Shown one piece after another: positions 34,899 to 43,520 of a stretch of DNA of 64,000 bases. This DNA is from Marinicella litoralis. Its GTDB lineage: Bacteria > Pseudomonadota > Gammaproteobacteria > Xanthomonadales > Marinicellaceae. Every line of letters starts with the position of its first letter. Positions within the stretch are counted from its first letter, which is position 1. The stretch lies in assembly GCF_002591915.1 (NCBI RefSeq), contig NZ_NIHB01000002.1, positions 690,133 to 754,132 on the forward strand, read 5' to 3'. The notes beneath the pieces are model-generated. The model searched no databases and was not told the origin of the DNA. It saw only the letters and a list, made by a program, of their open reading frames with translations. Both the position numbers and the translations under genes were made by a program.

Positions 34899-35570
34899 TT
34901 AACTTATCTGCCAATTTATCGGCGTTTTTGCGTGATTTATTAGGTATTGGTTACATTTTGAAAAATGCCGGCATCCCAGAAACCCTCGATAAGCCGATAA
35001 AGGTGATGGGTGTGGCGCTTGTAAAATGCAGTGTTTGTCTGGGTCCACATGCCGACCCTTTTGCTGTGCATAGGCCCCCCACAACATGAATACCACACCT
35101 TCAGATTGATCATTGATTATTTGGATGACCCGGTCAGTAAAAATTTCCCAACCCTTGCCTTGGTGACTCGCTGCCCTGGCCTGTTCCACAGTCAGTACAC
35201 TGTTTAATAACAGCACACCTTGGTCTGCCCAACTGGATAAATTGCCTGAACAATTGGTAACGGCTAAATCCTGTTGTATTTCCTTGAAAATATTGACCAA
35301 AGATGGGGGCGGCTTGATACCATCAGGCACTGAAAATGAAAGTCCATGTGCTTGACCCGCACCGTGGTAGGGGTCTTGCCCCAGTATCACCACCTTTACC
35401 GCAGGCAGTGGTGTGCGGTTAAAAGCGTTAAAAATGAGTGGTTCGGCAGGAAAGGTGACTAGATTGCCTTCTTTCTGCTGTTGCAGAAAAGCTTGTAAGG
35501 CTTGCATATATGGCTGAGAAAACTCACTGGCTAAATGCCTGAACCACGATTCGTCCAGCTTTGGGCTCAT
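34899..35570 (-). CDS. ung: Uracil-DNA glycosylase (family 1)
   Basis: A 223-residue UDG. The catalytic motif A is GQDPYHGAGQAHGLSFSV (Asp activates water), and the motif B region is HPSPLSAYRGFLGCRHFS (His that stabilises the leaving uracil). Length matches Ung. It excises uracil from DNA after cytosine deamination. It is the last gene of the leftward run; its start overlaps the response-regulator gene by 4 nt. Confidence 0.95.
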   Translation of the reverse strand: MSPKLDESWFRHLASEFSQPYMQALQAFLQQQKEGNLVTFPAEPLIFNAFNRTPLPAVKVVILGQDPYHGAGQAHGLSFSVPDGIKPPPSLVNIFKEIQQDLAVTNCSGNLSSWADQGVLLLNSVLTVEQARAASHQGKGWEIFTDRVIQIINDQSEGVVFMLWGAYAQQKGRHVDPDKHCILQAPHPSPLSAYRGFLGCRHFSKCNQYLINHAKTPINWQIS

Positions 35571-36373
35571 TTATTCTTGCTTTTTTCTCGATGAAACTGA
35601 GTGAACCTAATCTGAAATTTTATTTTCTTAACCAAAGCCTCTTGATTCACCGGTTTGCCGATCAAATCATTGGCACCTAGGTTCAGGATTTGCTTCTGAT
35701 TTTCGGTGTTTTCATCACCGGTCATGATGACAAAAGGCATTTCAATTTTATCCAAGCCCAAATCATTGCGCACGAAGTCCAAAATTTCCAGGGCCGTCTC
35801 ATTATTTTTAAGGTAATAATCAGTTAACACCAATTCAAACCCATCGTAGGCACTGTCTTTGGTCGGAATGATGGCTTTCGCATCGGTCACACTTAAGGTA
35901 TGGGTGATGTCTAAATTGTGGTTCTGCAGCAACTTTTTGGTGGCATGTGCGACCACGGCAGAATCTTCAATATACAAAATCTTGCCATTGATTTGGTCAT
36001 CTGGACGTAACAAACCTCGCAGAAATATCTCCAGCCCTTTCTGTCCTGCAGCCTTGTCAATATAATCGGTGACATCACTGCTCATGATACGCTCTTGAAC
36101 CCGTGAATCGACATCTCCGGAGACTATGATGACTGGTAAGTAATGCAGGTTTTCCCTGACGTATTGGCAAATTTTTGTGCCATCATCATCAGACAGACGC
36201 AACGCCGAGATGATTAAGTCAACGCGGTTATCTTGTAATTTAGTGATTGCTTGTTCAACCGTCTCAACAGTGATGACATCAGTGTAAGGTCTGATTTTTT
36301 TGACCAGCTTTTCGGTTAACCTTCTGGCTAATTTCGAAGAATCTGCAATCAAAACTTTTTGTGATTCGCTCAT
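35567..36373 (-). CDS. Double-receiver response regulator
   Basis: A 268-residue protein made of two receiver domains and no output domain. In the first (about 5-125), the usual phospho-Asp position reads LIISALRLSDDDG, with Ala where Asp is expected, so it is probably not phosphorylated. In the second (about 135-258), VLTDYYL keeps the Asp, and VIMTGDE and LIGKPVN supply the Thr and Lys. It may work as a phosphate-relay or protein-interaction module. The start at 36373 (MSESQKVLIADSSK) gives the standard receiver N-terminus; an in-frame ATG at 36391 is possible. It follows ftsX by about 80 nt. Confidence 0.83.
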   Translation of the reverse strand: MSESQKVLIADSSKLARRLTEKLVKKIRPYTDVITVETVEQAITKLQDNRVDLIISALRLSDDDGTKICQYVRENLHYLPVIIVSGDVDSRVQERIMSSDVTDYIDKAAGQKGLEIFLRGLLRPDDQINGKILYIEDSAVVAHATKKLLQNHNLDITHTLSVTDAKAIIPTKDSAYDGFELVLTDYYLKNNETALEILDFVRNDLGLDKIEMPFVIMTGDENTENQKQILNLGANDLIGKPVNQEALVKKIKFQIRFTQFHREKSKNK

Positions 36374-36456
36374 AAGGGCATTGTACACCATTGTGGATAT
36401 TTACTGCCAAGATGATAATCTATTTTATTTTCTGACACCAAATCATTCATACCTAT

Positions 36457-37392
36457 TTATAAATTTGCAATGTGATTCGAAGCACTGACTCTGGCCCCTA
36501 GCCATGAAATCAATGTTGCCAACAAGATAAACACCAACAATTCTGGTAAATAAGGGGTTCGTATCAGGATACTTTGCCCAAAAGATTGAGACAGATCCGC
36601 AATCGGTTTTTCCAGGTACCACAGGGTTATTCTTAACATCACAATGGCAATCATCGAGGCCAACAGCCCATAATATAAACCACCATACAAGAACCGCCTT
36701 CTGATTTGTCCGGGTGATGCACCCAATAATTTTTGCAAACTGATTTCTTTTTTATGCAATGCCACTTCACTGCCGATGGAATGACTTAAAAACACCAAGA
36801 TAATGATCAAGAAAACAACGATACTGGCTTGCATTAAATAATAAAAAGCCTGGGTCAGTGATTTCAATTGATTGAACCATTCTGCATCAAAACTGACGTA
36901 ATCAATGTCAGGCAGTAATTGTAAATTTTTCGCCAAGGATTGCAGTTGTTCACTGGTGGCGTTTGGGTGTGGTTGTACCAGTATTTGATCGGGCAGTTCA
37001 TGCGATGAGATGACATCAATCACTTGATTTAATTGTGGATCATCATTCAGACTGGCCTTGATGGTGTCCTTATCTACCACAGAGACTTCAATCACAATGT
37101 TTCTTTCCAGTAAATCATGTTGTAATACAGTCAAGTCATTGGCAGCCAAACCCTGTTTCAAAAACACCGCCATGCTGCCTTGTCCGCGCCAAGAGTCCTC
37201 GACTTCTGAAAAATTTTGCCACAGGGTCCACATGACCAATGGCAAATAGAAACAGATGGCCAATGTTATCACCGTAAATAAACTGGAATAAGGGGTCAAC
37301 ATGGGCATTTTAAAGCCTTCAACCATAGCCCTGATATGTCCTCTGTACCATTTGACCCATTGATTGGGTTTGTGTTTAATGATTTGATTCAT
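36457..37392 (-). CDS. ftsX: FtsX, cell division ABC transporter permease-like protein
   Basis: A 311-residue protein with four membrane helices: one near the N-terminus (about 38-58) and three in the C-terminal half (about 185-300). A large periplasmic domain between helices 1 and 2 fits FtsX. With FtsE it forms an ABC-type complex at the divisome that activates periplasmic peptidoglycan hydrolases (through EnvC in E. coli). The ATG overlaps the ftsE stop by 4 nt. Confidence 0.93.
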   Translation of the reverse strand: MNQIIKHKPNQWVKWYRGHIRAMVEGFKMPMLTPYSSLFTVITLAICFYLPLVMWTLWQNFSEVEDSWRGQGSMAVFLKQGLAANDLTVLQHDLLERNIVIEVSVVDKDTIKASLNDDPQLNQVIDVISSHELPDQILVQPHPNATSEQLQSLAKNLQLLPDIDYVSFDAEWFNQLKSLTQAFYYLMQASIVVFLIIILVFLSHSIGSEVALHKKEISLQKLLGASPGQIRRRFLYGGLYYGLLASMIAIVMLRITLWYLEKPIADLSQSFGQSILIRTPYLPELLVFILLATLISWLGARVSASNHIANL

Positions 37393-38063
37393 GTTTCAGG
37401 TCGGTAATCATCTATCAACTGTCCGGAATCTAACACCAACACCCGTTTTCTCAATCGTTTGATCAGGATTAGATCATGTGACGCAATCAACACAGTGGTG
37501 CCTGTCTCATTGATTTTCATGAATATTTCCATCAATTCCAACGACAAATCTGGATCCAAGTTACCCGTAGGCTCATCTGCCAGCAGAATGTCTGGTTTAC
37601 TGACTATGGCTCGAGCAATGCCCACCCTTTGTTGTTGCCCACTGGACAATTGATCAGGGTAGAAATGGGTCTTGTCTTTGAGACCTACTTGTTGCAGCAC
37701 CACCCTGGCCTGTTTGTGACTTTCTGCTTTTCCATAGCCACGAATCCACAATGACAAAGCCACATTGTCCAAAATGGTTCGATTTTCAAGCAAACGATGG
37801 TCTTGGAATATCATGCCGACACTTTGTCGGTATTGCGGCAATTGATGACTTTTGAGGTGCTTGAGCCCATAGCCATTGACCGTGGCTTGACCATAACTCA
37901 TGTCCTCTATTTTCATGATTAATTTTAATATGGATGTTTTACCCGCTCCAGAATGACCGGTTAAAAATAACATTTCTCCCGCTTCAACATCAAAGCTGAC
38001 ATCAGACAATGCCTTGTTGTCTTTGCCATATGCTTTACTGACTCTGTTGAATTGAATGATCAC
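37389..38063 (-). CDS. ftsE: FtsE, cell division ATP-binding protein
   Basis: A 224-residue ABC ATPase. The Walker A motif is GHSGAGKTSILKL, the ABC signature is LSSGQQQRVGIARAI, and Walker B is DILLADEPTGNLD. The size and its adjacency to ftsX identify FtsE. It sits 1 nt after gspF on the same strand, so the type II secretion genes and ftsEX appear to be one transcription unit, which is unusual. Confidence 0.94.
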   Translation of the reverse strand: MIIQFNRVSKAYGKDNKALSDVSFDVEAGEMLFLTGHSGAGKTSILKLIMKIEDMSYGQATVNGYGLKHLKSHQLPQYRQSVGMIFQDHRLLENRTILDNVALSLWIRGYGKAESHKQARVVLQQVGLKDKTHFYPDQLSSGQQQRVGIARAIVSKPDILLADEPTGNLDPDLSLELMEIFMKINETGTTVLIASHDLILIKRLRKRVLVLDSGQLIDDYRPET

Positions 38064-38064
38064 T

Positions 38065-39285
38065 TTATTTGACTATGGTGTTGATTTGAAAAATGGGCAG
38101 CAACATCGCTAAAACAATAAATAATACCATAACCCCCACAAACAAGATCGCCAAGGGTTGAATCGCTCCAATCAAGGTCTTCAACCTGTTTTCCACGTCT
38201 TTTTCTTGGACCATCGCTGTGCGAACCAGCATTTGGCTTAATTGACCACTTTGCTCACCTGAATGGACCAATTTAACACTCAAAGGTGGAAATTGACCGC
38301 TGTTCTTCATGGCCTGAGCCAAGCCACTGCCTTCACGAACAGCTGCTGCTGTTTGTTCACAGGCTTGCTTTATCACTTCATTCTTGACCACTTGGCGTGA
38401 TAAGGACAGGGCCGAAACTATCGGGACAGCACTTTGCGTCAAAATACCTAATGTGCGGGTAAACCTGGCAGCTTGGGACACCCTGATTAACCTTCCTATG
38501 CCGGGTATTTTTAATAAGAAGCGATGCCAAGCGAGTTTAAATGGTGGATAGTTTTGCAAAACAATAAACCCAAACACCAACAACAGCAACAGGGCAAGTA
38601 AATAAATGCCATAGGTGGCCAGAAAATCACTGAGTGAAATCAACGTTCTGGTCATCAATGGTAACTGAACCTGGGTACTCTCAAAAACTTGAATGACTTT
38701 GGGTACAATGTAAACCATCAATCCAGCCACCACAGCAATCGCGGTTAACACCAGTATCAACGGATAAATCAATGCCGATACGGACTGTTTACCCATTTCG
38801 TCTCGGGTCTCTAAGTAATCAGCCAACTGCAACAACACTTCTTCTAAATGCCCTGACTGTTCACCAGCCTCAATACTGGTGGCAACCAATTCATCAAAGG
38901 CTTTGGGGAATATCCGCATGGCCGATGCCAAGGACTGGCCTTCCATTACTTTGGCATGCACTGTTGACAGGATTCTTTCAGAATTTTTATTTTCACTTTG
39001 TTCAATCAAAGTTTTCAAAGCATCGTCAATGGGCAATCCCGCTTGTACCAGTGTAGCCAACTGTCTGATCAACAAGGGCAGCTCATTTTTTTTCATCGAC
39101 AAACGTTGAGTCCGTCCATTGATTGGTTCGTTGGCATGGGGTTTTTCGACCACCAAAGAAACCTGTATGGGTGTCAGTGCTTGGTTGCGCAGCAGTTGTC
39201 TGGCTTGTTTTTCATTGTCGGCTTGAATGATCCCTTTCTTTTGTTTGCCTTTCGCATCGATCGAATTGTATTCAAATGCTTCCAT
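38065..39285 (-). CDS. gspF: Type II secretion system inner-membrane protein GspF
   Basis: A 406-residue GspF/PilC-family protein. The N-terminus MEAFEYNSIDAKGKQKKG is the conserved GspF opening. Two T2SSF repeats (about 70-195 and 275-400) carry membrane helices near residues 170, 220 and 380. It is the polytopic platform protein of the secretion machine. It could in principle be PilC, but the gspC-D-E-F order and the GspC/GspD genes point to type II secretion. Confidence 0.93.
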   Translation of the reverse strand: MEAFEYNSIDAKGKQKKGIIQADNEKQARQLLRNQALTPIQVSLVVEKPHANEPINGRTQRLSMKKNELPLLIRQLATLVQAGLPIDDALKTLIEQSENKNSERILSTVHAKVMEGQSLASAMRIFPKAFDELVATSIEAGEQSGHLEEVLLQLADYLETRDEMGKQSVSALIYPLILVLTAIAVVAGLMVYIVPKVIQVFESTQVQLPLMTRTLISLSDFLATYGIYLLALLLLLVFGFIVLQNYPPFKLAWHRFLLKIPGIGRLIRVSQAARFTRTLGILTQSAVPIVSALSLSRQVVKNEVIKQACEQTAAAVREGSGLAQAMKNSGQFPPLSVKLVHSGEQSGQLSQMLVRTAMVQEKDVENRLKTLIGAIQPLAILFVGVMVLFIVLAMLLPIFQINTIVK

Positions 39286-39289
39286 GCCA

Positions 39290-40771
39290 TTACCCGCTGT
39301 GAATCACGCGTAAAATTTCATCAATTGAAGTGTGCCCTGCCATTAATTTCTCCCGAGCGTCGGTTTTGATACTGGGGTGCAATTGATGGGCCACTTCTGA
39401 CATTTCACTTTCAGATTTGTTTTGGTGAATCATGGTTTTTAATTGCTGATCCAGTGTAATGATTTCATACACCCCGAGCCTACCGGAATAAGCTTGGTTC
39501 ATTGGCAAATTATCATCCGCTTGGTAGACTGAATGCACATCAGCAGGCAATCCCAAGGCTTGTTTTAATTGGTCATCCAAGACTTGTTCTTGGCGGGTTT
39601 CCGGATTGAGCTTCTTCACCAACCTTTGCGCGATCACGGCTTTGACTGAAGAGGCCAATAGAAACGGTGGCACACCCATGTCTATCAATCGGGTGATTGC
39701 GCCTATGGCCGTGTTGGTGTGCAAAGTTGAAAACACCAAGTGACCGGTTAAACTGGCTTGAATGGCTATTTCAGCCGTTTCTAGGTCACGAATCTCACCG
39801 ATCATGATGACGTCAGGGTCTTGACGAAGAATGGCCCTCAAGCCACGAGCGAAAGACATGTCTACTTTGCTGTTGACCTGAGTTTGACTGATACCTTCTA
39901 AATGGTATTCAATCGGATCCTCAATGGTCATGATGTTGCGTGATCGTTCGTTGATGGCTTCGATGGCGGCATACAGCGAAGTGGTTTTACCAGAACCCGT
40001 AGGTCCTGTGACCAATATAATGCCGTGCGGTAATTTGACCAAATCATTCATCATGGATAGATGACGGTCATTCATACCCAGCTGTTTGAGGTTCAATTGC
40101 CCTGCTTGCTTGTCTAACAAACGCATCACGATGCGTTCACCAAACGCGCCCGGTATGGTTGAAACCCTGACGTCAACTGGATGTGCCGCGATGCGCAGTG
40201 AAATCCGACCATCTTGTGGCAGTCTTTTTTCAGCAATGTCCAACTTCGACATGATTTTAACTCGTGAAGCAATCATCGGCGCCAATGACCTGGCAGGGGT
40301 CAGCACCTCTTGTAATTCACCATCCACCCGATAACGGATGGACAATTGATGCTCACCCGGCTCAATGTGAATATCGGATGCACTGACTTTGACCGCGTCT
40401 GCCAGCAAAGCATTGATCAATCTGATGATGGGGGCATCATCGTTGCTTTCCAATAAGTCTTCAGGTTCTGCCAAGACTTCAGCAATCTTTGACAGTTCAG
40501 CTTCACTGTTGTCTAAATCGGCCACCACATCGTCTGTCATGGATTGTTGATGGTGGTAAATTTTTTGAATCACTTGCTGGTATTGTTGCGGATCAAAAAA
40601 TGACATTTCGACTGGCTGCTTACTCAACCTTTGTAATTCGGCAATGGCAGAGGGTGACGCATTTTTAGAAACCGCCAGGGTGATTTTCCCAGCATCATCT
40701 TGTTGTAAAATCGTGGCCCCACGATTTTTCGCAAAACTGTATGACGGTAGTTTAACAATCATATTGGCCAT
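39290..40771 (-). CDS. gspE: Type II secretion ATPase GspE (no cysteines)
   Basis: A 493-residue secretion ATPase. The N1 region is followed by the catalytic core with Walker A GPTGSGKTTSLYAAIE, the Asp box IMTIEDPIEYHLEG, and the Walker B/His boxes IGEIRDLETAEIA and FSTLHTN. GspE proteins normally carry a zinc-binding C-x2-C...C-x2-C after AQRLVR; here the segment AQRLVKKLNPETRQEQ to YSGRLGVYEI has no cysteine, and I see none in the whole protein. It powers pseudopilus assembly from the cytosolic face. Confidence 0.93.
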   Translation of the reverse strand: MANMIVKLPSYSFAKNRGATILQQDDAGKITLAVSKNASPSAIAELQRLSKQPVEMSFFDPQQYQQVIQKIYHHQQSMTDDVVADLDNSEAELSKIAEVLAEPEDLLESNDDAPIIRLINALLADAVKVSASDIHIEPGEHQLSIRYRVDGELQEVLTPARSLAPMIASRVKIMSKLDIAEKRLPQDGRISLRIAAHPVDVRVSTIPGAFGERIVMRLLDKQAGQLNLKQLGMNDRHLSMMNDLVKLPHGIILVTGPTGSGKTTSLYAAIEAINERSRNIMTIEDPIEYHLEGISQTQVNSKVDMSFARGLRAILRQDPDVIMIGEIRDLETAEIAIQASLTGHLVFSTLHTNTAIGAITRLIDMGVPPFLLASSVKAVIAQRLVKKLNPETRQEQVLDDQLKQALGLPADVHSVYQADDNLPMNQAYSGRLGVYEIITLDQQLKTMIHQNKSESEMSEVAHQLHPSIKTDAREKLMAGHTSIDEILRVIHSG

Positions 40772-40777
40772 TGACCT

Positions 40778-42649
40778 TTATTGTTGGTCTTCAATTTCAG
40801 GCAACAAAGGTTCACCACGTCTGAATTTTTCAGGTGTGACCTTATCCAATTGTTGTTGTCTGATTTCATTGTATTTTTGTTTGCTGATGGCTTCCTGTTC
40901 TAAATTATCTTTCAATATTTTGGGGTGGATAAAGATCATCAAATTTCTTTTCACCCGGGTTCTTTTCTTGGTTCTGAACAGGTTTTTAATCAATGGAATG
41001 TCACCCAATAAAGGTACTTTTTTGATGCTTTCCTGAACCGAATCATCAATCAAACCACCTAACACCAAAATTGAATCATCAGGAATCATCACCGAGGTGC
41101 TTAAGGTTCGTTTCTTGGTCACTAAATCCACCGCGCTGACAGCTGTGGCATCTATGCTTGAAATTTCTTGCGCAATGTCCACCACAATTTGACCACCCTC
41201 ATTGATGTGAGGCGTTACAGTCAGCGACAGTCCCACGTCCTCTCTTTGGATGGTGGTGAATGGGTTGGGCGACCCTTCAGAGTTTGAGCTGCCGGTGCCA
41301 GAAAACTGTCCGGTAACAAAGGGCACTTCTTGACCCACTGACAAAGACGCTTCTTGGTGATTCAGTGTCACTACTGAAGGTGTTGATAAAATGTTGTTAT
41401 TACCATTGGTGCCAATGGCTTTCAGTAAACCGCCAAATTTAAATATTTGTTCGCCATTGTTACCAGTACCAAAATTCAAATAACCTAAATTCAAGCCACC
41501 TGATAATAAACTACCAAACACATCCAAAGGATCGTCTGCACTTAAATTAGGCAAGTTGTTTCCAGTGAATGAACCACCAACCAGGCCATCGTCAGAGTCC
41601 CCCGCAATCGGCGCAAACCAATCGACGCCCAACTCCTTCGAGTTATCAACAGAAACCTCAGCAATGATCGCTTCAATCAACACTTGCTGACGTCGTATGT
41701 CCAACTGAGCAATGGCTTGCTGTACATTGCGATAGACGGCTGGCGGTGCATTGATCACCAAACTATTGGTTTCATTGTGTGCCTGAATGCTGACATTTTG
41801 ACTGTCATTCTCACCTTGTCCCAATTTAGCCATGGTTTCTAATATGGGAACCAAGGTTTCCGCCGATGCAAATTTAAGGTGCACCACTTGCGCCTGGGTA
41901 TTGGTATCAAGAGGAACATCTAACTGAGCAATGATGTTCATAATTTTAGATTTCAAGGAAGGGTTGGCATTGACGATCACTGAATTTGTACGTGAATCAG
42001 GAACTATTTTTGATTGAGGTCCCAATGCATTGGAAGAGTCTAGTAACTGGGTCAGGGTTTCTGCCACGTCAGCAGCATTGGCATGTTTAATGGAAATAAG
42101 CTCAATGGATGAATCAGATTTTCGATCAATGTTATTGATCAACTCTTCCATTTTATCCACATTGGCTTTTTTATCCGATGCAATTAAGATATTAGAATCT
42201 ACATTGCTGATCAATTTAGCCTTGCTGTTCATTGACTTTAACATTTGCATCACATCTTCAACTGGGATGTGCTTGATGCGGAATATTTTGGTCATCAACT
42301 GATCTGGATGGTCACTGGTTAAACCAGACAATGGATTGCTTTTACCCACTGGGATAATTTTTATGGTGTCGCCTTGCGTTTCGGTGGTAAACCCATTAAC
42401 ACTCAAGATAGAAAGGAACAAGTCATATACTTTATCCTCAGGAATGGGCTGACCAGAAATAACTGTAATCTTCCCTGTAACTTCTGGGTCAATCACAAAG
42501 TTCTTTCCGGTAATGTCACTGATGGTTTCAACCAACAATCGAATTTCAGTGTCCTGTAAATTCAATGTGTGCATGTGGTTATCTGCCGCAAGACTGGAGC
42601 ATAACAACAAGCCACAAATGGCAGTCATGATAATTCTGGTTTTTTTCAT
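40778..42649 (-). CDS. gspD: Type II secretion outer-membrane secretin GspD
   Basis: A 623-residue secretin with a signal peptide (residues 1-22, ending SSLAAD). The N0 to N3 periplasmic domains span about 25-330 (VHLKFASAETLVPILETMAK in N3). The secretin core includes SVGQEVPFVTGQFSGTGSS, the VGLSLTVTPHINEGGQI strand, and VLGGLIDDSVQESIKKVPLL near the C-terminus. It forms the outer-membrane pore. There is no lipobox or obvious C-terminal S-domain, so a pilotin may not be used. Its stop and start codons overlap by 1 nt with gspC. Confidence 0.95.
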   Translation of the reverse strand: MKKTRIIMTAICGLLLCSSLAADNHMHTLNLQDTEIRLLVETISDITGKNFVIDPEVTGKITVISGQPIPEDKVYDLFLSILSVNGFTTETQGDTIKIIPVGKSNPLSGLTSDHPDQLMTKIFRIKHIPVEDVMQMLKSMNSKAKLISNVDSNILIASDKKANVDKMEELINNIDRKSDSSIELISIKHANAADVAETLTQLLDSSNALGPQSKIVPDSRTNSVIVNANPSLKSKIMNIIAQLDVPLDTNTQAQVVHLKFASAETLVPILETMAKLGQGENDSQNVSIQAHNETNSLVINAPPAVYRNVQQAIAQLDIRRQQVLIEAIIAEVSVDNSKELGVDWFAPIAGDSDDGLVGGSFTGNNLPNLSADDPLDVFGSLLSGGLNLGYLNFGTGNNGEQIFKFGGLLKAIGTNGNNNILSTPSVVTLNHQEASLSVGQEVPFVTGQFSGTGSSNSEGSPNPFTTIQREDVGLSLTVTPHINEGGQIVVDIAQEISSIDATAVSAVDLVTKKRTLSTSVMIPDDSILVLGGLIDDSVQESIKKVPLLGDIPLIKNLFRTKKRTRVKRNLMIFIHPKILKDNLEQEAISKQKYNEIRQQQLDKVTPEKFRRGEPLLPEIEDQQ

Positions 42650-43512
42650 TATTGAAACTCTGATAAGTTAAGATTTAAATTGAGCTCTTTGCCATTTCGC
42701 ATAATGGTTACATTGGCCTCCGAGCTGCCTTCCAACTGTTTTCTTAATTCTAAAATGTTTTGATAGGATATTTTAACCCCATTTACTGCCGTGATTTGAT
42801 CATTCGACCGCAAACCTTGTTTCATCAAAGCACCCGCACCTGATATTTGAGAAACTTTAAGACCTGAAATTTTGCCCTGTCCATCAGTTACCACACTCAC
42901 TTTACTGGCTATTTTAGCAATTTTACTGGGGTCATATTTTTGTTTATTGAGCATGTCCTGCCAATCGGATGATTGGTTGATATGATTAGCGATTCTGGCA
43001 GAGGATACCGCATTTTTGCTAGTGACGTTGGGTTTATTGATGGCAGTTGGCTGACTGTCGATGCGGTTTTTACTGAGTGAAAGTTTCTCTTTCTTGGCAC
43101 CACCTCTCCTTAAAATCAGGTGGTCATCATAAATCGCATCTAAAACAGCCAAACCAAAAACATCGTCGCCCACTTTGAATTTTTGTTCATCGCCTTGTCG
43201 GTTTCTGATATAAGCCAAACCCTGGCTGGCATCATCGCTGGAAAATATACCCGTAATGATTAAATCCAATGAAGACTCAAATTGCAGTAGATCTAAAGGT
43301 ACTTCGGTGACTGTAGAAGAACCAAACAGGTGAAAGCTTGAAGGTTTGGGCCTGATGGCCTGCGGTAAAAGTTGCGAGTTGGGTGCTGTGACCGCTGTGA
43401 TGTCATTTTGCAAGTGTTTGGGGAACAAAATAAATTGTACCCATACCAAAACCAACAATGCCAACAGCACCCATGTAATGATTGTTTTTATTTGTTTTTT
43501 GTAATTACTCAA
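42649..43512 (-). CDS. gspC: Type II secretion protein GspC
   Basis: A 287-residue bitopic inner-membrane protein with one helix (about 10-30). The homology region (about 75-150: GIFSSDDASQGLAYIRN and KVGDDVFGLAVLDAIYDDHLILRRGG) binds the N0 domain of GspD. A C-terminal PDZ domain (about 205-285) has GAGALMKQGLRSNDQITAVNG. It links the platform to the secretin. It is the first gsp gene here and begins 8 nt after the acyl-CoA dehydrogenase stop, so it may be transcribed from that promoter or an internal one. Confidence 0.9.
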   Translation of the reverse strand: MSNYKKQIKTIITWVLLALLVLVWVQFILFPKHLQNDITAVTAPNSQLLPQAIRPKPSSFHLFGSSTVTEVPLDLLQFESSLDLIITGIFSSDDASQGLAYIRNRQGDEQKFKVGDDVFGLAVLDAIYDDHLILRRGGAKKEKLSLSKNRIDSQPTAINKPNVTSKNAVSSARIANHINQSSDWQDMLNKQKYDPSKIAKIASKVSVVTDGQGKISGLKVSQISGAGALMKQGLRSNDQITAVNGVKISYQNILELRKQLEGSSEANVTIMRNGKELNLNLNLSEFQ

Positions 43513-43520
43513 TCGCGATT

